NCBI GenBank assembly: GCA_032622095.1 | Contig: CP136068.1 | Location: 14,739,729-14,803,728 of the forward strand | Reading direction: 5' to 3' | Source of the DNA: Siphonodentalium dalli | Taxonomy: Eukaryota; Mollusca; Scaphopoda; Gadilida; Siphonodentaliidae | Length of the DNA stretch: 64,000 bases | In this document: positions 23,719 through 34,607 of the stretch, piece after piece | Layout: every line of letters begins with the position of its first letter | Position numbering within the stretch: position 1 is the stretch's first letter | Translations under genes and position numbers: made by a program | Notes under the pieces: model-generated | Database searches by the model: none | The model's input: the letters and a program-made list of their open reading frames with translations, nothing else | Told to the model about the DNA's origin: nothing

Positions 23719-25323
23719 ATGTGGTCCCCATTGAATATGCGCACAGATGTATTTTATGAAGGGAGGTGGAGGAATTATGGTGACTTTATCGACCAACAGG
23801 GGGAATCTGGCATCCCATTCCCACTCGGTAGAGAAGATATACATGTTTCATCTTTTCATGAGAATGGAGTCCCAAGTAAAACTTATGAAATTGGAAAGGG
23901 AGAATGGGACCTCCCTCAGAATTTGTGGTTTGATGGTAGCAATTGGCCATTGTTTCGCTACAGATTTATAAATTTTGTGATTTACAAGCGGCTGTCAAAC
24001 AATGAGGAAATTGTAGATATTCTCGGAAACTGTTTGGAATGGGAAACCAAAAAATGTTACTGCGAGATTATCAGATATTTTCCCTCAATTGATTTCTCGG
24101 ATTTATTGAATGAATTGGAAGATTACATTGGGTCAAGATATTATGCACATGGGAAGTTCCCTTTGGATGAATGGGACAATGATTTTTATCAATCGCAGTA
24201 TGACACGAAGTCCATGTGCAGTGACCCGGTTAACAATGATTGGGTGTATAGTGAGTTGTCGGATCAGTCATATCAATTTGACACACTTAATGACGACACC
24301 ATATGTGTCGACCAGAAGTCAGACTTGAAAATGGGAGACAAACAGCTTTTTGGGACAGGTGGGCCTCATAGTTCCAGGGATGGTGAGGTTTTGGCCCCCT
24401 TTTCTCCTGAATTCAGGCAGCTTTCAGTCCATGACACGGATATATCTTGTTATGGCCCAAATCCCATTTTGGATGTTTCATTGAGAGTTATTCACAGTGA
24501 TCATGGTCACACATCGGTCTATGGGAATCGTCCCGTACTTAATGAAAAACTTAATGAATTGGAACTGGAACCCGAAGGTATAAAATGGGATTCTGCCTCA
24601 AATGTAAATCAGGGAATCTGTGAACAGTCCCTTAAACCAGTACACTATAGGTATCCCAGTGAAATAAATTCTTATCTAAAACATGGGGCCAGTGGCTGTT
24701 CGGAGAAAATGGAAAGTTCACCTCCAAGTGAGGATTTGGGTTCTGTCATATGTAAACGCCGACAAGCATTTACTAGGGTGAAGGGTCACCCTGTTACCCT
24801 GAATTGCAAGGAAGTTAGCAGATTTACTGACCTAATTTCAAATGTAACATCACAAATGGGGTCTGACATGCATGAAAACTTCAATTATAATGATTGCAGG
24901 CAACCTGCGTCTATTGAAAATAGGCCGGGGAGGGATGAATATGGTGAAGTAAATAAAACTGCTCAGATATCTTCCCGCTACAGTTCAAAATTCATGGAGG
25001 TTAAAGGGAACACACTTGTGAACATTATTGGACCCCGTGAATCAAATGAGGGTAACCAAAATGTCCCCGATTCATTGCAGTATTCATATAAACCTTCTAG
25101 GGGTAGATCCCTTTCAATTACCCGTCTCAGAGATGGGTTTTGCAGAAATAAGTTATATAATGATAATGAACCTTCTCCCTGCACTGTTGGGAATAGAACA
25201 TCAGTTAAGATAAAAACAGACCGACCTCAAAACTTAACTGGAACTGGTGGGGCTCTGACAAATTTGCAATTGGGTAAGGTTGTTGAAGAAACATATTTAA
25301 ACTTAACGGGTTGGAGCAGGTGA
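23719..25323 (+). CDS. Gag-like protein, capsid domain near the N terminus
   Basis: 534 residues from the ATG at 23719; the frame is open back to about 23662, where LINE sequence begins, so the native start may lie upstream or have been cut off. Residues about 63-140 (from PQNLWFDGSNWPLFRYRF to DLLNELEDYIGSR) match the layout of Ty3/gypsy-type retrotransposon Gag capsids: an FDG-x-NW-x3-F entry, a hydrophobic LGNCLEW core, and a final LxxLExxxGSR helix. The remainder is hydrophilic, rich in Ser, Asn, Asp and Gly. No CCHC zinc knuckle is visible. It would form the particle of the LTR element. The reading frame is intact, consistent with the young LTRs. A downstream +1 frame takes over within 17 nt of its stop. 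Confidence 0.72.
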   Translation: MWSPLNMRTDVFYEGRWRNYGDFIDQQGESGIPFPLGREDIHVSSFHENGVPSKTYEIGKGEWDLPQNLWFDGSNWPLFRYRFINFVIYKRLSNNEEIVDILGNCLEWETKKCYCEIIRYFPSIDFSDLLNELEDYIGSRYYAHGKFPLDEWDNDFYQSQYDTKSMCSDPVNNDWVYSELSDQSYQFDTLNDDTICVDQKSDLKMGDKQLFGTGGPHSSRDGEVLAPFSPEFRQLSVHDTDISCYGPNPILDVSLRVIHSDHGHTSVYGNRPVLNEKLNELELEPEGIKWDSASNVNQGICEQSLKPVHYRYPSEINSYLKHGASGCSEKMESSPPSEDLGSVICKRRQAFTRVKGHPVTLNCKEVSRFTDLISNVTSQMGSDMHENFNYNDCRQPASIENRPGRDEYGEVNKTAQISSRYSSKFMEVKGNTLVNIIGPRESNEGNQNVPDSLQYSYKPSRGRSLSITRLRDGFCRNKLYNDNEPSPCTVGNRTSVKIKTDRPQNLTGTGGALTNLQLGKVVEETYLNLTGWSR

Positions 25324-26545
25324 ACTAGGGCCTCCTCCAACCCCAGCTATATATCATAGCCTAGTTAAGACCTTCTCAAAGGGCAAGCATAGCTCAGTGG
25401 GATCGGTCAGTAAAGAAATTACAGACCACAATACTGTGTTGAGAGATGCAAAGAGGGAAAATTTGAAATTCCCTGAAGCATATCAATACAATAAGTTATA
25501 TGACCATCTCGCACCCACGGTAGTTGGGTTGGGGGTTGTTAGTCAACAAGCAACTATGAACAGGACATGCCAGGGTTCTTCTGATTGTCACCTTGGGTTA
25601 TCTGATTGGGATGGGGGAGATACAGGGTTTAATCACAGACCCTACCCCGTGTTAGGGCCACAGTTTTGTGGGTCCATGAGTTGCCCTAAACAAATTAAAT
25701 TAACTTCATGGAGGCCCTCAAATGGTAATTATGTTAATCTTTTGAGTGATTTACCTCATACAGGTTCCAATATGAATGGAGAAGCCCTGGGTGAAACCAA
25801 ACATGAAGTCATGTCTAGAGGGTTGATGAACCCTCAAGTTGGAGGGTTGGAGAGGCCTCAGACTCAAATTGATATCTCAGTCTGTCAGAACAGATTGAAT
25901 TGGGACCCACAAAGGGAAAATATTGATGCAACCACCGATATCCCAGAAGATGCAAATGAAGCACGTTTTGGCTTCTCAGATGGGGATGCAGGGTGGTTAC
26001 CACAAATTCCATTGGGCCATAGACAACCGAAGTCTGGGGGAGGGGTACACAGTAGTCTGCTCTATTTGTTGGTGCAGCCTAACAGTCAGCATTCCAGGTA
26101 CCTGTCCCATTTCGGGCTTTCAGATTGGCAAGCCAATTATTTATCCCCCAGGATTTCACAATCATTACCTGATATCAAGGTAGGGCAGCCCTGTGTACAT
26201 ACATGCAAGTTGTACTCATCAAACGTAGGGCAGCGCCCTGGTAATGGAGGGTCCCTACACACCATAGTCACCCGGTTTGACATGGGTGTAATGCAATTAT
26301 TCTTGGACCGTACAATTGAAATTACGGGTAGACCTTATTCCACAAATTTATCTGTTAAAAGCAGGAAATGTTCAGCGGGCTTGCATTCAACATATCATAA
26401 TTGTTTCGGTAATTTCCATAGTGTTAGAAATTGGGATAGGGTGTCGACACCCTGGTATTGGTTTTCTCACATACATGTACACGTACTCTGTATTTTATTG
26501 AAAATAAAGCGATTGGTTTATTGCCCATGTCTGTGGAATGCCTAG
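25307..26545 (+). CDS. Second open frame of the LTR element, +1 relative to gag
   Basis: Opens after a TAA at 25304-25306, overlaps the end of the gag-like frame by 17 nt, and runs 412 codons; the first ATG is only at 25556. The stretch before that ATG (RVGAGELGPPPTPAIYHSLV and on) reads like ordinary protein, so the frame is probably entered from gag by a +1 shift, or split from it by a one-base indel. Composition resembles the gag C-terminal part. The motif (L/F)G(L/F)SDW/SDGD occurs three times. No protease DTG/DSG, RT YxDD, RNase H or integrase motif is present. Function unknown. Confidence 0.6.
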   Translation, partial: RVGAGELGPPPTPAIYHSLVKTFSKGKHSSVGSVSKEITDHNTVLRDAKRENLKFPEAYQYNKLYDHLAPTVVGLGVVSQQATMNRTCQGSSDCHLGLSDWDGGDTGFNHRPYPVLGPQFCGSMSCPKQIKLTSWRPSNGNYVNLLSDLPHTGSNMNGEALGETKHEVMSRGLMNPQVGGLERPQTQIDISVCQNRLNWDPQRENIDATTDIPEDANEARFGFSDGDAGWLPQIPLGHRQPKSGGGVHSSLLYLLVQPNSQHSRYLSHFGLSDWQANYLSPRISQSLPDIKVGQPCVHTCKLYSSNVGQRPGNGGSLHTIVTRFDMGVMQLFLDRTIEITGRPYSTNLSVKSRKCSAGLHSTYHNCFGNFHSVRNWDRVSTPWYWFSHIHVHVLCILLKIKRLVYCPCLWNA

Positions 26546-28639
26546 TGTACATGTACCAGTACGTCTGATAACTACTTCGGTGGAATAAAAACTGGAAAAA
26601 TAACTTTACTTGTCATATTGATCTGAAAATTATTAGTATGTATAAGTTTGTACTTTCTCTGATGCAAACAGTGGACATATGTGGAACCAGGATAAGAATT
26701 GGAAGTCATATAATAATAGTCAATATTGGAAGTCATATAATAATATTAGTCAATATTGGAAGTCATATAACAATAGTCAATATTGGGCATTCTGACAATT
26801 GGCCCAGTGGAACTTGAATTTGATGAAAGAGTATACCAAACTGCTGATAAATATATGTATGTTTATTTGTTTTATATTCATGATACATGGATAATTCACT
26901 GGCGTGGAGCAAATTAAATATCGACTGAACTAATATTATACCCATAATACCCCACCTAATTAATTGGAATATATATCAGTGGAAGGGTCTGAAAACAGAT
27001 TTCAGCTTTAGGGTGTCATGTGGGTACACCCTTCTCTAACATGTTATTGTTCATTGGATATACAAGAACAAACTATCACATATATACACAATAGCTTGTT
27101 CAGTTCAAAAATGGATTTAGGTTAGAATTCTTTAAACTGGTTGGATATATAATTTGGAATAGGAAGAATCCTTTTAATTTGGTGGGGAAGGAGATTATAT
27201 ATAAATTGAAATTGGTCACTATATAGTACATGTATACCAGTATTATATATACGCCAACACAATTATAGGGTTTTATAACCCTTCCCACAACGCATGCAGG
27301 ATAAGATTCCCTTGTGTTCTTTTAAGGGGCAATAGAGGGAGCTGTGTATATAATATATGTAAATGTACCTATGCAAGTTGAGATTTCTTGTTGGAGCTGT
27401 GAGGGAACGTTCATTCCCCTCTGCTCTGGTACATACAATCAAGAAGAGGTCCCTTGGTTGGTGTATTTATTCTTGTAAAGTTTTGTTGAGGGTGTTTGGT
27501 GCAGTATCCCACCCCTTAAAGTTTGATATTGTATTTCTTGAAATATATTTCTCGGAGAGCTGTTGATTTTCTGTGGCCAATCATAATTGTCAGGTGTGGT
27601 CTCTAAATAGGGTCACTGCTGTGTGGTATCAGTTACATTCTCTGGTGGTAGACTAGAATAGGAAATCGTGGGGTCTTGACCCTGGTGTAGTGTGGTGAGT
27701 GAGCGGTCGGTAATTACTAGTAATTTAGTTGTGGGATCCATGTATAGTCAGCTCGGTGGCAGAAGTCAGGTGTTTGATGTGGCATAGGCTGGGTTGGAAT
27801 AATGTGCAGTGTGACAGTCAATTGATAGCCTTTGGTGGAATGTGATGTAAACAGTTTGTCCAAAACATAGGGTGCCATGTGGGTACACCCTTCTTAAACA
27901 ATTTCTGTTCAATTGTGTACAACCATTGATGGCAAACAGGCTATCACATTTATATCAATTAAGATGGATGTAGTCAATAGCATCTCATCACCAGTAATCT
28001 GGTGGGAGATGTTTCAGAAAATGAGACATTTTAATTTTGGTGGGGGAAGGCAAGGATTGTGGGTGTCAGTTTGTGATGCCGGTGGTCTGGGGCCGCGTGG
28101 TGTTGGGGAAGTGTATGGGTCACGGTGCGGGCTTTGGATTGATTTGGGGGGTTTAACAGAAGTACCCTTGAAACAGGGTAGGATGCCCACATTATATACT
28201 GTACGTTCAAGTGAATACCAGAGTGACCTTCTAGTCCCTCCACATATAGGTTAATTGTACCAATTAAGCAACCTGGAAGGGATTGTTTCCCTCTGCTCGA
28301 GGAGTATATGTTAACCGCTAGGAAGAGGTTCCTTGCTTAATGTTGTAAGTAATGTACAGCTGGGTGTTTAGGGCTGTATAGTTAAATACCCGGCCCTTTT
28401 TATTATTTGTAAGATTGATCACTTGGTTGCTCATATGCTGACATGCCGGTCTGAAATAGTTTATACATGTATGTCCTAATTAATGTTGCCAAATCGTGCA
28501 CTCAGAATTCCGTTCTCACTCAGGCAACACACACGCAGATTCAGTCAATATCATTTTTGAGAATAATAGCATGGATGTACATTTTATTGAAATATTGGTT
28601 TTGATAAGAGTAGACAGTTCAGAGATGGGGGACCTTTAT
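26546..28639 (+). other. 3' non-coding interior of the LTR element
   Basis: No supported gene. It contains three tandem 33-bp-type units (GGAAGTCATATAA...GTCAATATT) at about 26700-26790. It also contains a diverged direct duplication: about 27005-27510 versus 27862-28390 (shared GTGGGTACACCCTTCT, GAAGAGGT-CC). A 113-codon frame at 27913-28254 sits in the second copy only and is not conserved in the first. Confidence 0.6.
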
Positions 28640-28653
28640 AAAACAGGGAGGAA
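28640..28653 (+). other. Polypurine tract of the LTR element
   Basis: AAAACAGGGAGGAA ends directly at the TG of the 3' LTR, the expected plus-strand primer position. Confidence 0.8.
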
Positions 28654-29113
28654 TGTGGTATAATTTGGATTATAAATACAGCTGTATTGACCCCTTTATA
28701 CAGCTAGGAAAGTCCCACCTTAATAGTGTTCTGGGTTCAGATTGGGACCATTAAATCTGGTTATGCTTGAACTATTTGGGTCGGTTAGTGATTACTGATA
28801 GCCTCAGTACTCCAATCTTAAGAGATCATGACTTGACCCAGAGGTGTGATTGATTGGGTATTCATCCTAAAAGCATGCAGTTCCCAGCTGATATCTGAAC
28901 CCAGGTGGACAAATTAGTTGAGACTTAGACCTGATGAAGTGAAGTAGCTTTAAATGTTGGCTGCCGACCTGCAGAGAAGAGGCCGGCCTCAGTCATGGTC
29001 ACTGATATTGGGATGTGCGACAGAGATGCATTCTAATGTGGGGATGTGCGAAAAGGTGAGTAACACAACTTAGATCACCCGTCCTGTGGAGAGAGATACC
29101 AAAATTCTCCATA
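28654..29113 (+). repeat. 3' LTR, intact
   Basis: 460 bp, identical to the left LTR except for four substitutions, all in the second half. It retains the uninterrupted TTAA that was the MITE target in the left copy. TSD CAGG follows at 29114. Confidence 0.92.
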
Positions 29114-29117
29114 CAGG

Positions 29118-30715
29118 TGTATTATTGCATACATGATAGTATCATTGATACAACTACTGAACTAAAGTAATGGTTTCTATGGTAGTTTTCAATGAGGAAT
29201 TTCATGGTGCAGACTGATTTTTTAACAAAAGGGCCCAAGTTAGGGTTTTAACTTTTAACCCCAAATTTCCAGTTTCAACCATTTGCACCCATTTTTCACC
29301 CTAATAGATAATATTTTTCAGTTCAATTCACTTAAATTGATGTGAAACACTCCGGCATGGTGATCAAATAGAAATGGAGAATAATCTTTTAAATCAATAT
29401 TAAACGACACCTGGAGAGGAAGAGCCAATAAATTTTATTTCAAGTTCAACAACGAGAAACCAAAATTTTAATGTTTTTAATACGCACTGTACATATAATC
29501 AAGTCGCCAGACACCACAGATAGTTTGAAATTAATTGTGTTAAGAACTAAAGAAGAGGTCACAACAAGCCGGCAGGCTTTCTTCGACCGAAGATCACAGG
29601 TAAATCACAGGTAAATCTTGTTCAAACTAGTAATTTTTACAAATAGTACATGGGAGGCCAAATTCACATTTAATAATTAATTGCGCTTAAGTATAATTAT
29701 TTGTGCTTAAGTGTAATCAATTGCGCTTAACTTAAGCGCAATTCATGGTTATATATAACTGAACACCCCTGGTGAATAAATAGGTTTATCCATAACTTAA
29801 CCTTAACTCCTATTGACATTATCACCTCTTGTTTTCATTGGTAGGGAGCTAGCCCAACTTCTTTATCAAAATGGCTGACTCGCAATAGTATCACCTTCTG
29901 TTTTAGTTAGAGCGACTCGTAATAGCATTATATTATCTTCGGTATATATTAGTTGGGGCTACTCGCAATAGCATTACTTGCTGTATTAGTCGAGGCGACT
30001 TTGATTTTCTTCAATTTTCGAGTATACATGCAGGCACACCATATGAGGGAAACAAGCCCTCGGTGACACCACATTCACACTATATGACCGTGGAAATACT
30101 ATAGATTTGTCCAAGAGATGCTGACATTATGTGTAGCCGTATTTATACCAAACTCAGACCATGGAACAACCAGGACTAGTTCTGGAGGTCTTTGACTTTG
30201 AACCTTCAAAAATTCACCTTTGATAATCAGATTCATCATCTGAGAAATAATCTCCAGATCTCTATTATAGTTATCACGAGGGAAATATTCAGATAATAAG
30301 TTCAACAAAAGACCATAGGTCATTGCAATGAGCTTATTATCTAAACATATTTCTCAATAAATAGGGCTCCTTCTGAAATTTTATTTATCAGCTGTCTGCT
30401 TTTATCACCTTAACATCCCTCCAAATCAATAATAATAATTTTGATGTACACTTTTTAACTAACTGTGAGAACCCATTTTGTATAAAAATGGCTAACGAGA
30501 ATTATGTTTCACTTAATATCCTGTAACTACTAACACAATTGGAGTTTGGTTGATGGCACATTAGCACAACTGAACAAATTTGGTTTGATAGACTCACTCA
30601 TCCAAATGAATTGCCAGTGAAGATTATTCTTCTCATTGAAAATTGACACATAGCCTCATACGGGTAAAGTGATCTGAGGAGTGCCGTTGACATTAAACTA
30701 ATTTAAAGGGGACAT
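29118..30715. other. Intergenic, minor repeats only
   Basis: No gene is seen. An interrupted palindromic set of TTGCGCTTAAG motifs lies at about 29680-29745. Two to three loose copies of a GACTCG(C/T)AATAGCATTA unit lie at about 29875-30000. Confidence 0.5.
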
Positions 30716-30719
30716 ACAA

Positions 30720-31640
30720 TTTATATTAACACTAGCTGAGCTACCCGGCATTGCTCGGGTGAATTATGTGTAATTTATTAGTGGCGCTTCAAGTCATTTA
30801 AATAATTATTAGTCATCTGATATAACTATCACCTATTGCACGACTCTCCAGATAAAGTTATATCTATCTTTTAAGTTGACAAAATAAGCTCTTCATTGAT
30901 AATTATTAGTGCCTCTTTAAATCATTTGAGATCAACAGAACCTATGCCGTGACATTCCCTGCGTCAGTTTGCTTTTGTGCACCCATTTTCCCCACATCTT
31001 TTGGACTGATAATAAATGCTCTTTATTGATCATATAATTTATTAGCCCCCCCCCCCTAAGTCATCTGAAGACAAAGGTGCCTATCCCATGACATTCCCCT
31101 GGTCAGGTGACACATCTGAACCAATTTTCCAACATATTTTCTAAGCTGATAAGGAACTCTCTTTATTCCTCATATTTTCCCTTTTAAGTCATCTGAGGTC
31201 AACGGCATCTATCCTGTGGCACTCTACCTGTCAATTAATCCATGTGTTTCAATTTTCACTGACCAGATTGCAACCATTTTGAGTATATAATTATTTAGTT
31301 AAATTAATTACTAGTGCCCTTTTAAGACATCTGAGGTCAACATGACATATCTATTAATATTTCTCGAGTCAAATTACCAATATGTACACTTTTTCCACTC
31401 CAGGTCCAGCTGTTTGGTTGCCTATAACAAAGTGGACAAACAAACATACAAACAAAATTGAGTTTTATTAAAAGTATACCAGTGAGTATACCGGTAAATG
31501 TTGTCTCCTAGTCCAGAGTTGTGTGCATAAAAATAAAATGTACTCTCAATTTTACTTCAGATGTTGATAGGTGTTGTTGACCTCAGATGACTTAAGGAGT
31601 CACTAATAATTAGAATAAAGAGCGTTTATAATCAACTTAC
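30720..31640. repeat. Degenerate tandem repeat with an inverted end copy
   Basis: Four or five diverged units of about 140-165 bp, each with CTCTTTATTGATNAT, ATTAGTGCC and AAGTCATCTGAGGTCAAC. An inverted unit lies at about 31570-31625. The segment begins near a CCCGGCATTGCTCGGG hairpin and passes through a CAAACAAACATACAAACAAA tail followed by ATTGAGTTTTATTA at about 31435, which looks like a retroelement 3' end. The element family is not recognised. Confidence 0.55.
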
Positions 31641-32549
31641 AAGATCAAGCCTGCAAATTAGCGTCCGGACACGGACATTGTCCGGCAGAAATGCCCCAAT
31701 GTCTGGCTCAATATTAATTCTACCTGACATTATGTCCGGTGCCGATAAAACCAATCCCAAGTACAAAAAAATGCATAGTTTCGCGATCGTAGAGAGTAGA
31801 AACGACTGATACGCGTGATGTTTATTTACTGTAGTTATTTTTACGGTTATTATCGACATCGACCATATCACAATTGAGCTCCACTGATTGTGTTATCACA
31901 TTCTAGTCAGATACTCATAATGATCTATATTGCAGCGTTCTATTCATCGGACATTAACATTGCCTATTATTATTAGTATGCAAACCATTAATGAGTCACC
32001 CCCCCCCCCACAGTCACCCATTATCATATATCGATGACTTCAACAGAGCCCCATTATATATATCAAGTAAAAATTATCGATTTAACGTAAAATCACTTGA
32101 CTTGACAAGTTTGAGTTTAATTGAGTTTGATTTCAACTCAGTTTAAAAAAAAAATGAGCAATTATAAAAAAAAATGTTCAACAATTAAATATAGGCCTAC
32201 TAAACATCAATCAAAATGTTTATTTTTACTTTTTGTGAAATCTATTTGAAAAATTAAGTTTGAACAGTGAAATGAAACTTATTGTAAGTTAGATTGTATT
32301 GTAATTTGTACTAGTTGGTATAAATAATATTAAATTCCATAATTAGGCCTACTTGTCCTGCACCCACTAAATTAGTCAACTGACCCCAAAGTTGCCATTC
32401 TGAATTTAAATAAAACTACTATAACATTGCATTTGGACATCTAAAATCAATTAATTTTACTGGAAATACATAATATGTGGTGACAATACGCATCATAAAC
32501 AACATCAAAACCAAACTCAATTTCTCATTTCAACTTCAACAAGTTCAAG
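31641..32549. other. AT-rich intergenic, no gene seen
   Basis: Nothing recognisable beyond poly-A/T and poly-C runs (for example about 31998-32010). Confidence 0.5.
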
Positions 32550-32687
32550 CACAGGTATTGGAATTTGTGTCCAAAAATGGGTTTTTATGACAATTTACCC
32601 CTCTGAATAAGGAAAGAATTCTTTCCTTATTCAGAGGGGTAAATTGTCATAAAAACCCATTTTTTTACACAAATTCCAATACCTGTG
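32550..32687. repeat. Near-perfect palindrome with no spacer
   Basis: 69-bp arms meeting at GGAAAGAATTCTTTCC, with about two mismatches. No TSD is obvious. Confidence 0.9.
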
Positions 32688-33243
32688 GTTCAAGTGACAT
32701 CCACTGACAGTGATAAAAACAAATTTGGCCGTACAGTGCTCTTTCTTCGTCGTTTCAACTCTTATAATTTCTTCGACCACTTATCCTTTCACTTATGAAT
32801 ACATACATCCTAAATATTTGTGTCATATTATCAATCAATTCAATTCCGATTCAGTGATTTATTTCGCTTTTTGAAAAAAGTTTGATCGACAACAACCAAA
32901 CACGTCATACGGTGGCAGGTCAATGCGTACATTCAAGTGGAAAGCGACGTAATCAAACCGAGTACGAAATGTTCCTACGGTCCCCTGAGCTATACCGAAC
33001 TACGCCAACCGCATAGGACACAAAACATCTATTTCGCGAGTATTGCGTATGCGCGCGTTGTGACCTTCACTATGAGGTCTGAAAAACCGACTGTCAATCA
33101 TTTGGTTGGCGTTTGTTTTCATCGACTATAAGGCGGTCAATTTTTAGAATCGAAAAAAAATTAATTTGGTGAACACCTGTTACCGGAAGCGCTTATCTCC
33201 AAGCGTTGGCAAGAGAAACAATAGTTTGCGTGAAACTAAAATG
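32688..33243. other. Intergenic with dispersed repeat
   Basis: About 32960-33060 carries an inverted relative of 19685-19740 (GGTCCCCTGAGCTATACC). No gene is supported. Confidence 0.5.
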
Positions 33244-33353
33244 CACAGAAATTGGAATCACTGACCTTTAGGCAATTTTTTGAGATGTTTTTGGAGTTAA
33301 CTCCAAAAAAATCTCAAAAAATTGCCTAAAGGTCAGTGATTCCAATTTCTGTG
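33244..33353. repeat. Near-perfect palindrome centred on GTTAAC
   Basis: 55-bp arms, one mismatch, no spacer. It directly abuts the CCGCGG-rich repeat that follows. Confidence 0.92.
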
Positions 33354-33545
33354 ATGAAAATCACCGCGGTATTCAACAAAATTAATGCGGTGCCCGCTAA
33401 AAGACCGCGGTATCATTATCGCCCAATACCGTAACCCCACCGCCATGACCGTCTTGATACCACTACCGTTTATTACCGGATCACCGCGGTCAAGACCGGG
33501 GTATCACCCCGTTTTTCTGGTAAATTACTTTGAGAATAGCGGTAG
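33354..33545 (+). repeat. CCGCGGTATT-type repeat, copy 1
   Basis: About 190 bp rich in ACCGCGGT and ACCG motifs, ending TTACTTTGAGAATAGCGGTA. An inverted copy is at 46738-46930. Non-coding. Confidence 0.75.
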
Positions 33546-33766
33546 TTGCCGCTGTGTACGTTCATTAAACTGAAAAAAGATGATACGAACCAGAAATCTA
33601 ACCATGGTGTACATGCGGTCCGGCCGCGGTGTAGTTGCCGTTCGCCCATGGTGTACCGTACTTGCCGTTCGGCCGCGGTGCTCAACTGCAGTTCCAAAAT
33701 TTGACACCGCGGCCGAATGGCAAATACACCGCAATGACATTGGACACTTGTTTTGTCAAGCAGGGT
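33537..33766. mobile_element. Right half of the CCCTGCTGG MITE
   Basis: Matches 44225-44480 of the complete copy, including repeated TTCGGCCGCGGTG units and the terminal GGACACTTGTTTTGTC...CAGGG followed by TA. Confidence 0.75.
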
Positions 33767-34607
33767 ATGTAAATAAAATAGTGAACTTGGAAGTTGGAAA
33801 ACCCGATTTAAATACATGCATGTACCTGTAGTACATGTACATGTATAAAACTTATTCTTCCACCCAAAAAATATATATATATTAATGGAATGACTAGAGA
33901 TGGCGAAATAATTAGCGTTAGTTGATCCCCAATTGTCGCATCCCGAATCGAAATGTAAAAACATGTATTTACAATTAAGCGTAGTTACTAGTTCAGACGA
34001 AGATATCTACGGTATGGTGTAATATGGTCGATTTAATTTTCTTTGATATTTTCGGGTGGAGGAATCGGGTCCGACAAAATCGTGGATAGATTGTTCCCAT
34101 GATTGCAGTGTCGCCTTACCGGTACATTGTACATGATGATTGTGACATTGATGTTGTTGTAGATTGAGATTGACTACCCTGTGAATGTGTGATCTTTCCA
34201 GCCATTATTTTTATGTACCGGTGCACACAACTGCGATTACTTCGCAATTGATGGTTTCCAAGGATATTTATATGAGCATGTGCAGTCTAACTACCAGTTT
34301 AATACTTACTTACATGTATGGAACTCCTTCCACTTACGAAATCTTGAATCGTCGTCGTCCGAATTTTCACTTGAGTGACAATGAAATCAGACTGACCATC
34401 ATACTGACCAGTATTAAGTATAATTCTTGATTACTAGTACTAGTACCCGGTACATGCATGATGCAGGCCTACCTTTATAATTATTAATTGAATAAATGGA
34501 GAAAAAAAGGTTAACAATAAGTTAATCACCAGGTTGGACACATCCTGATTTGAACCACATCTACATGTACCGGTACATGTACATCATGTGATTTTATAAG
34601 CCTACCA
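33767..34607. other. Intergenic, ACATGTAC-rich
   Basis: No gene is seen. Clusters of the self-complementary TACATGTAC and ACCGGTAC motifs. Confidence 0.5.

Larger units (their letters stand above)
20218..29113 (+). mobile_element. LTR retrotransposon with gag-like ORF and no pol
   Basis: Two 460-bp direct repeats (20218-20385 plus 21034-21325, and 28654-29113) differ at only 4 positions. The element is flanked by CAGG on both sides (20214-20217 and 29114-29117), and a polypurine tract lies directly before the right LTR. The LTRs start TGTGG and appear to end CCATA. The interior encodes a gag capsid-like protein and a second frame, but nothing with protease, RT, RNase H or integrase motifs on the plus strand. 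It is therefore non-autonomous or helper-dependent. Two later insertions are nested: a TTAA MITE in the 5' LTR and an antisense LINE at 21881-23667. Without them the element is about 6.5 kb. Confidence 0.88.

Noticed and set aside
25380-25410. tRNA-like GCATAGCTCAGTGG at the start of the second LTR-element frame
   Set aside because: A-box resemblance only; no B-box at the right distance and no cloverleaf; it lies within a continuous open frame.
27913-28254. 113-codon frame in the 3' part of the LTR element as an env-like or accessory gene
   Set aside because: No signal peptide, membrane segment or motif; the older duplicate of this segment at about 27050 is not open.
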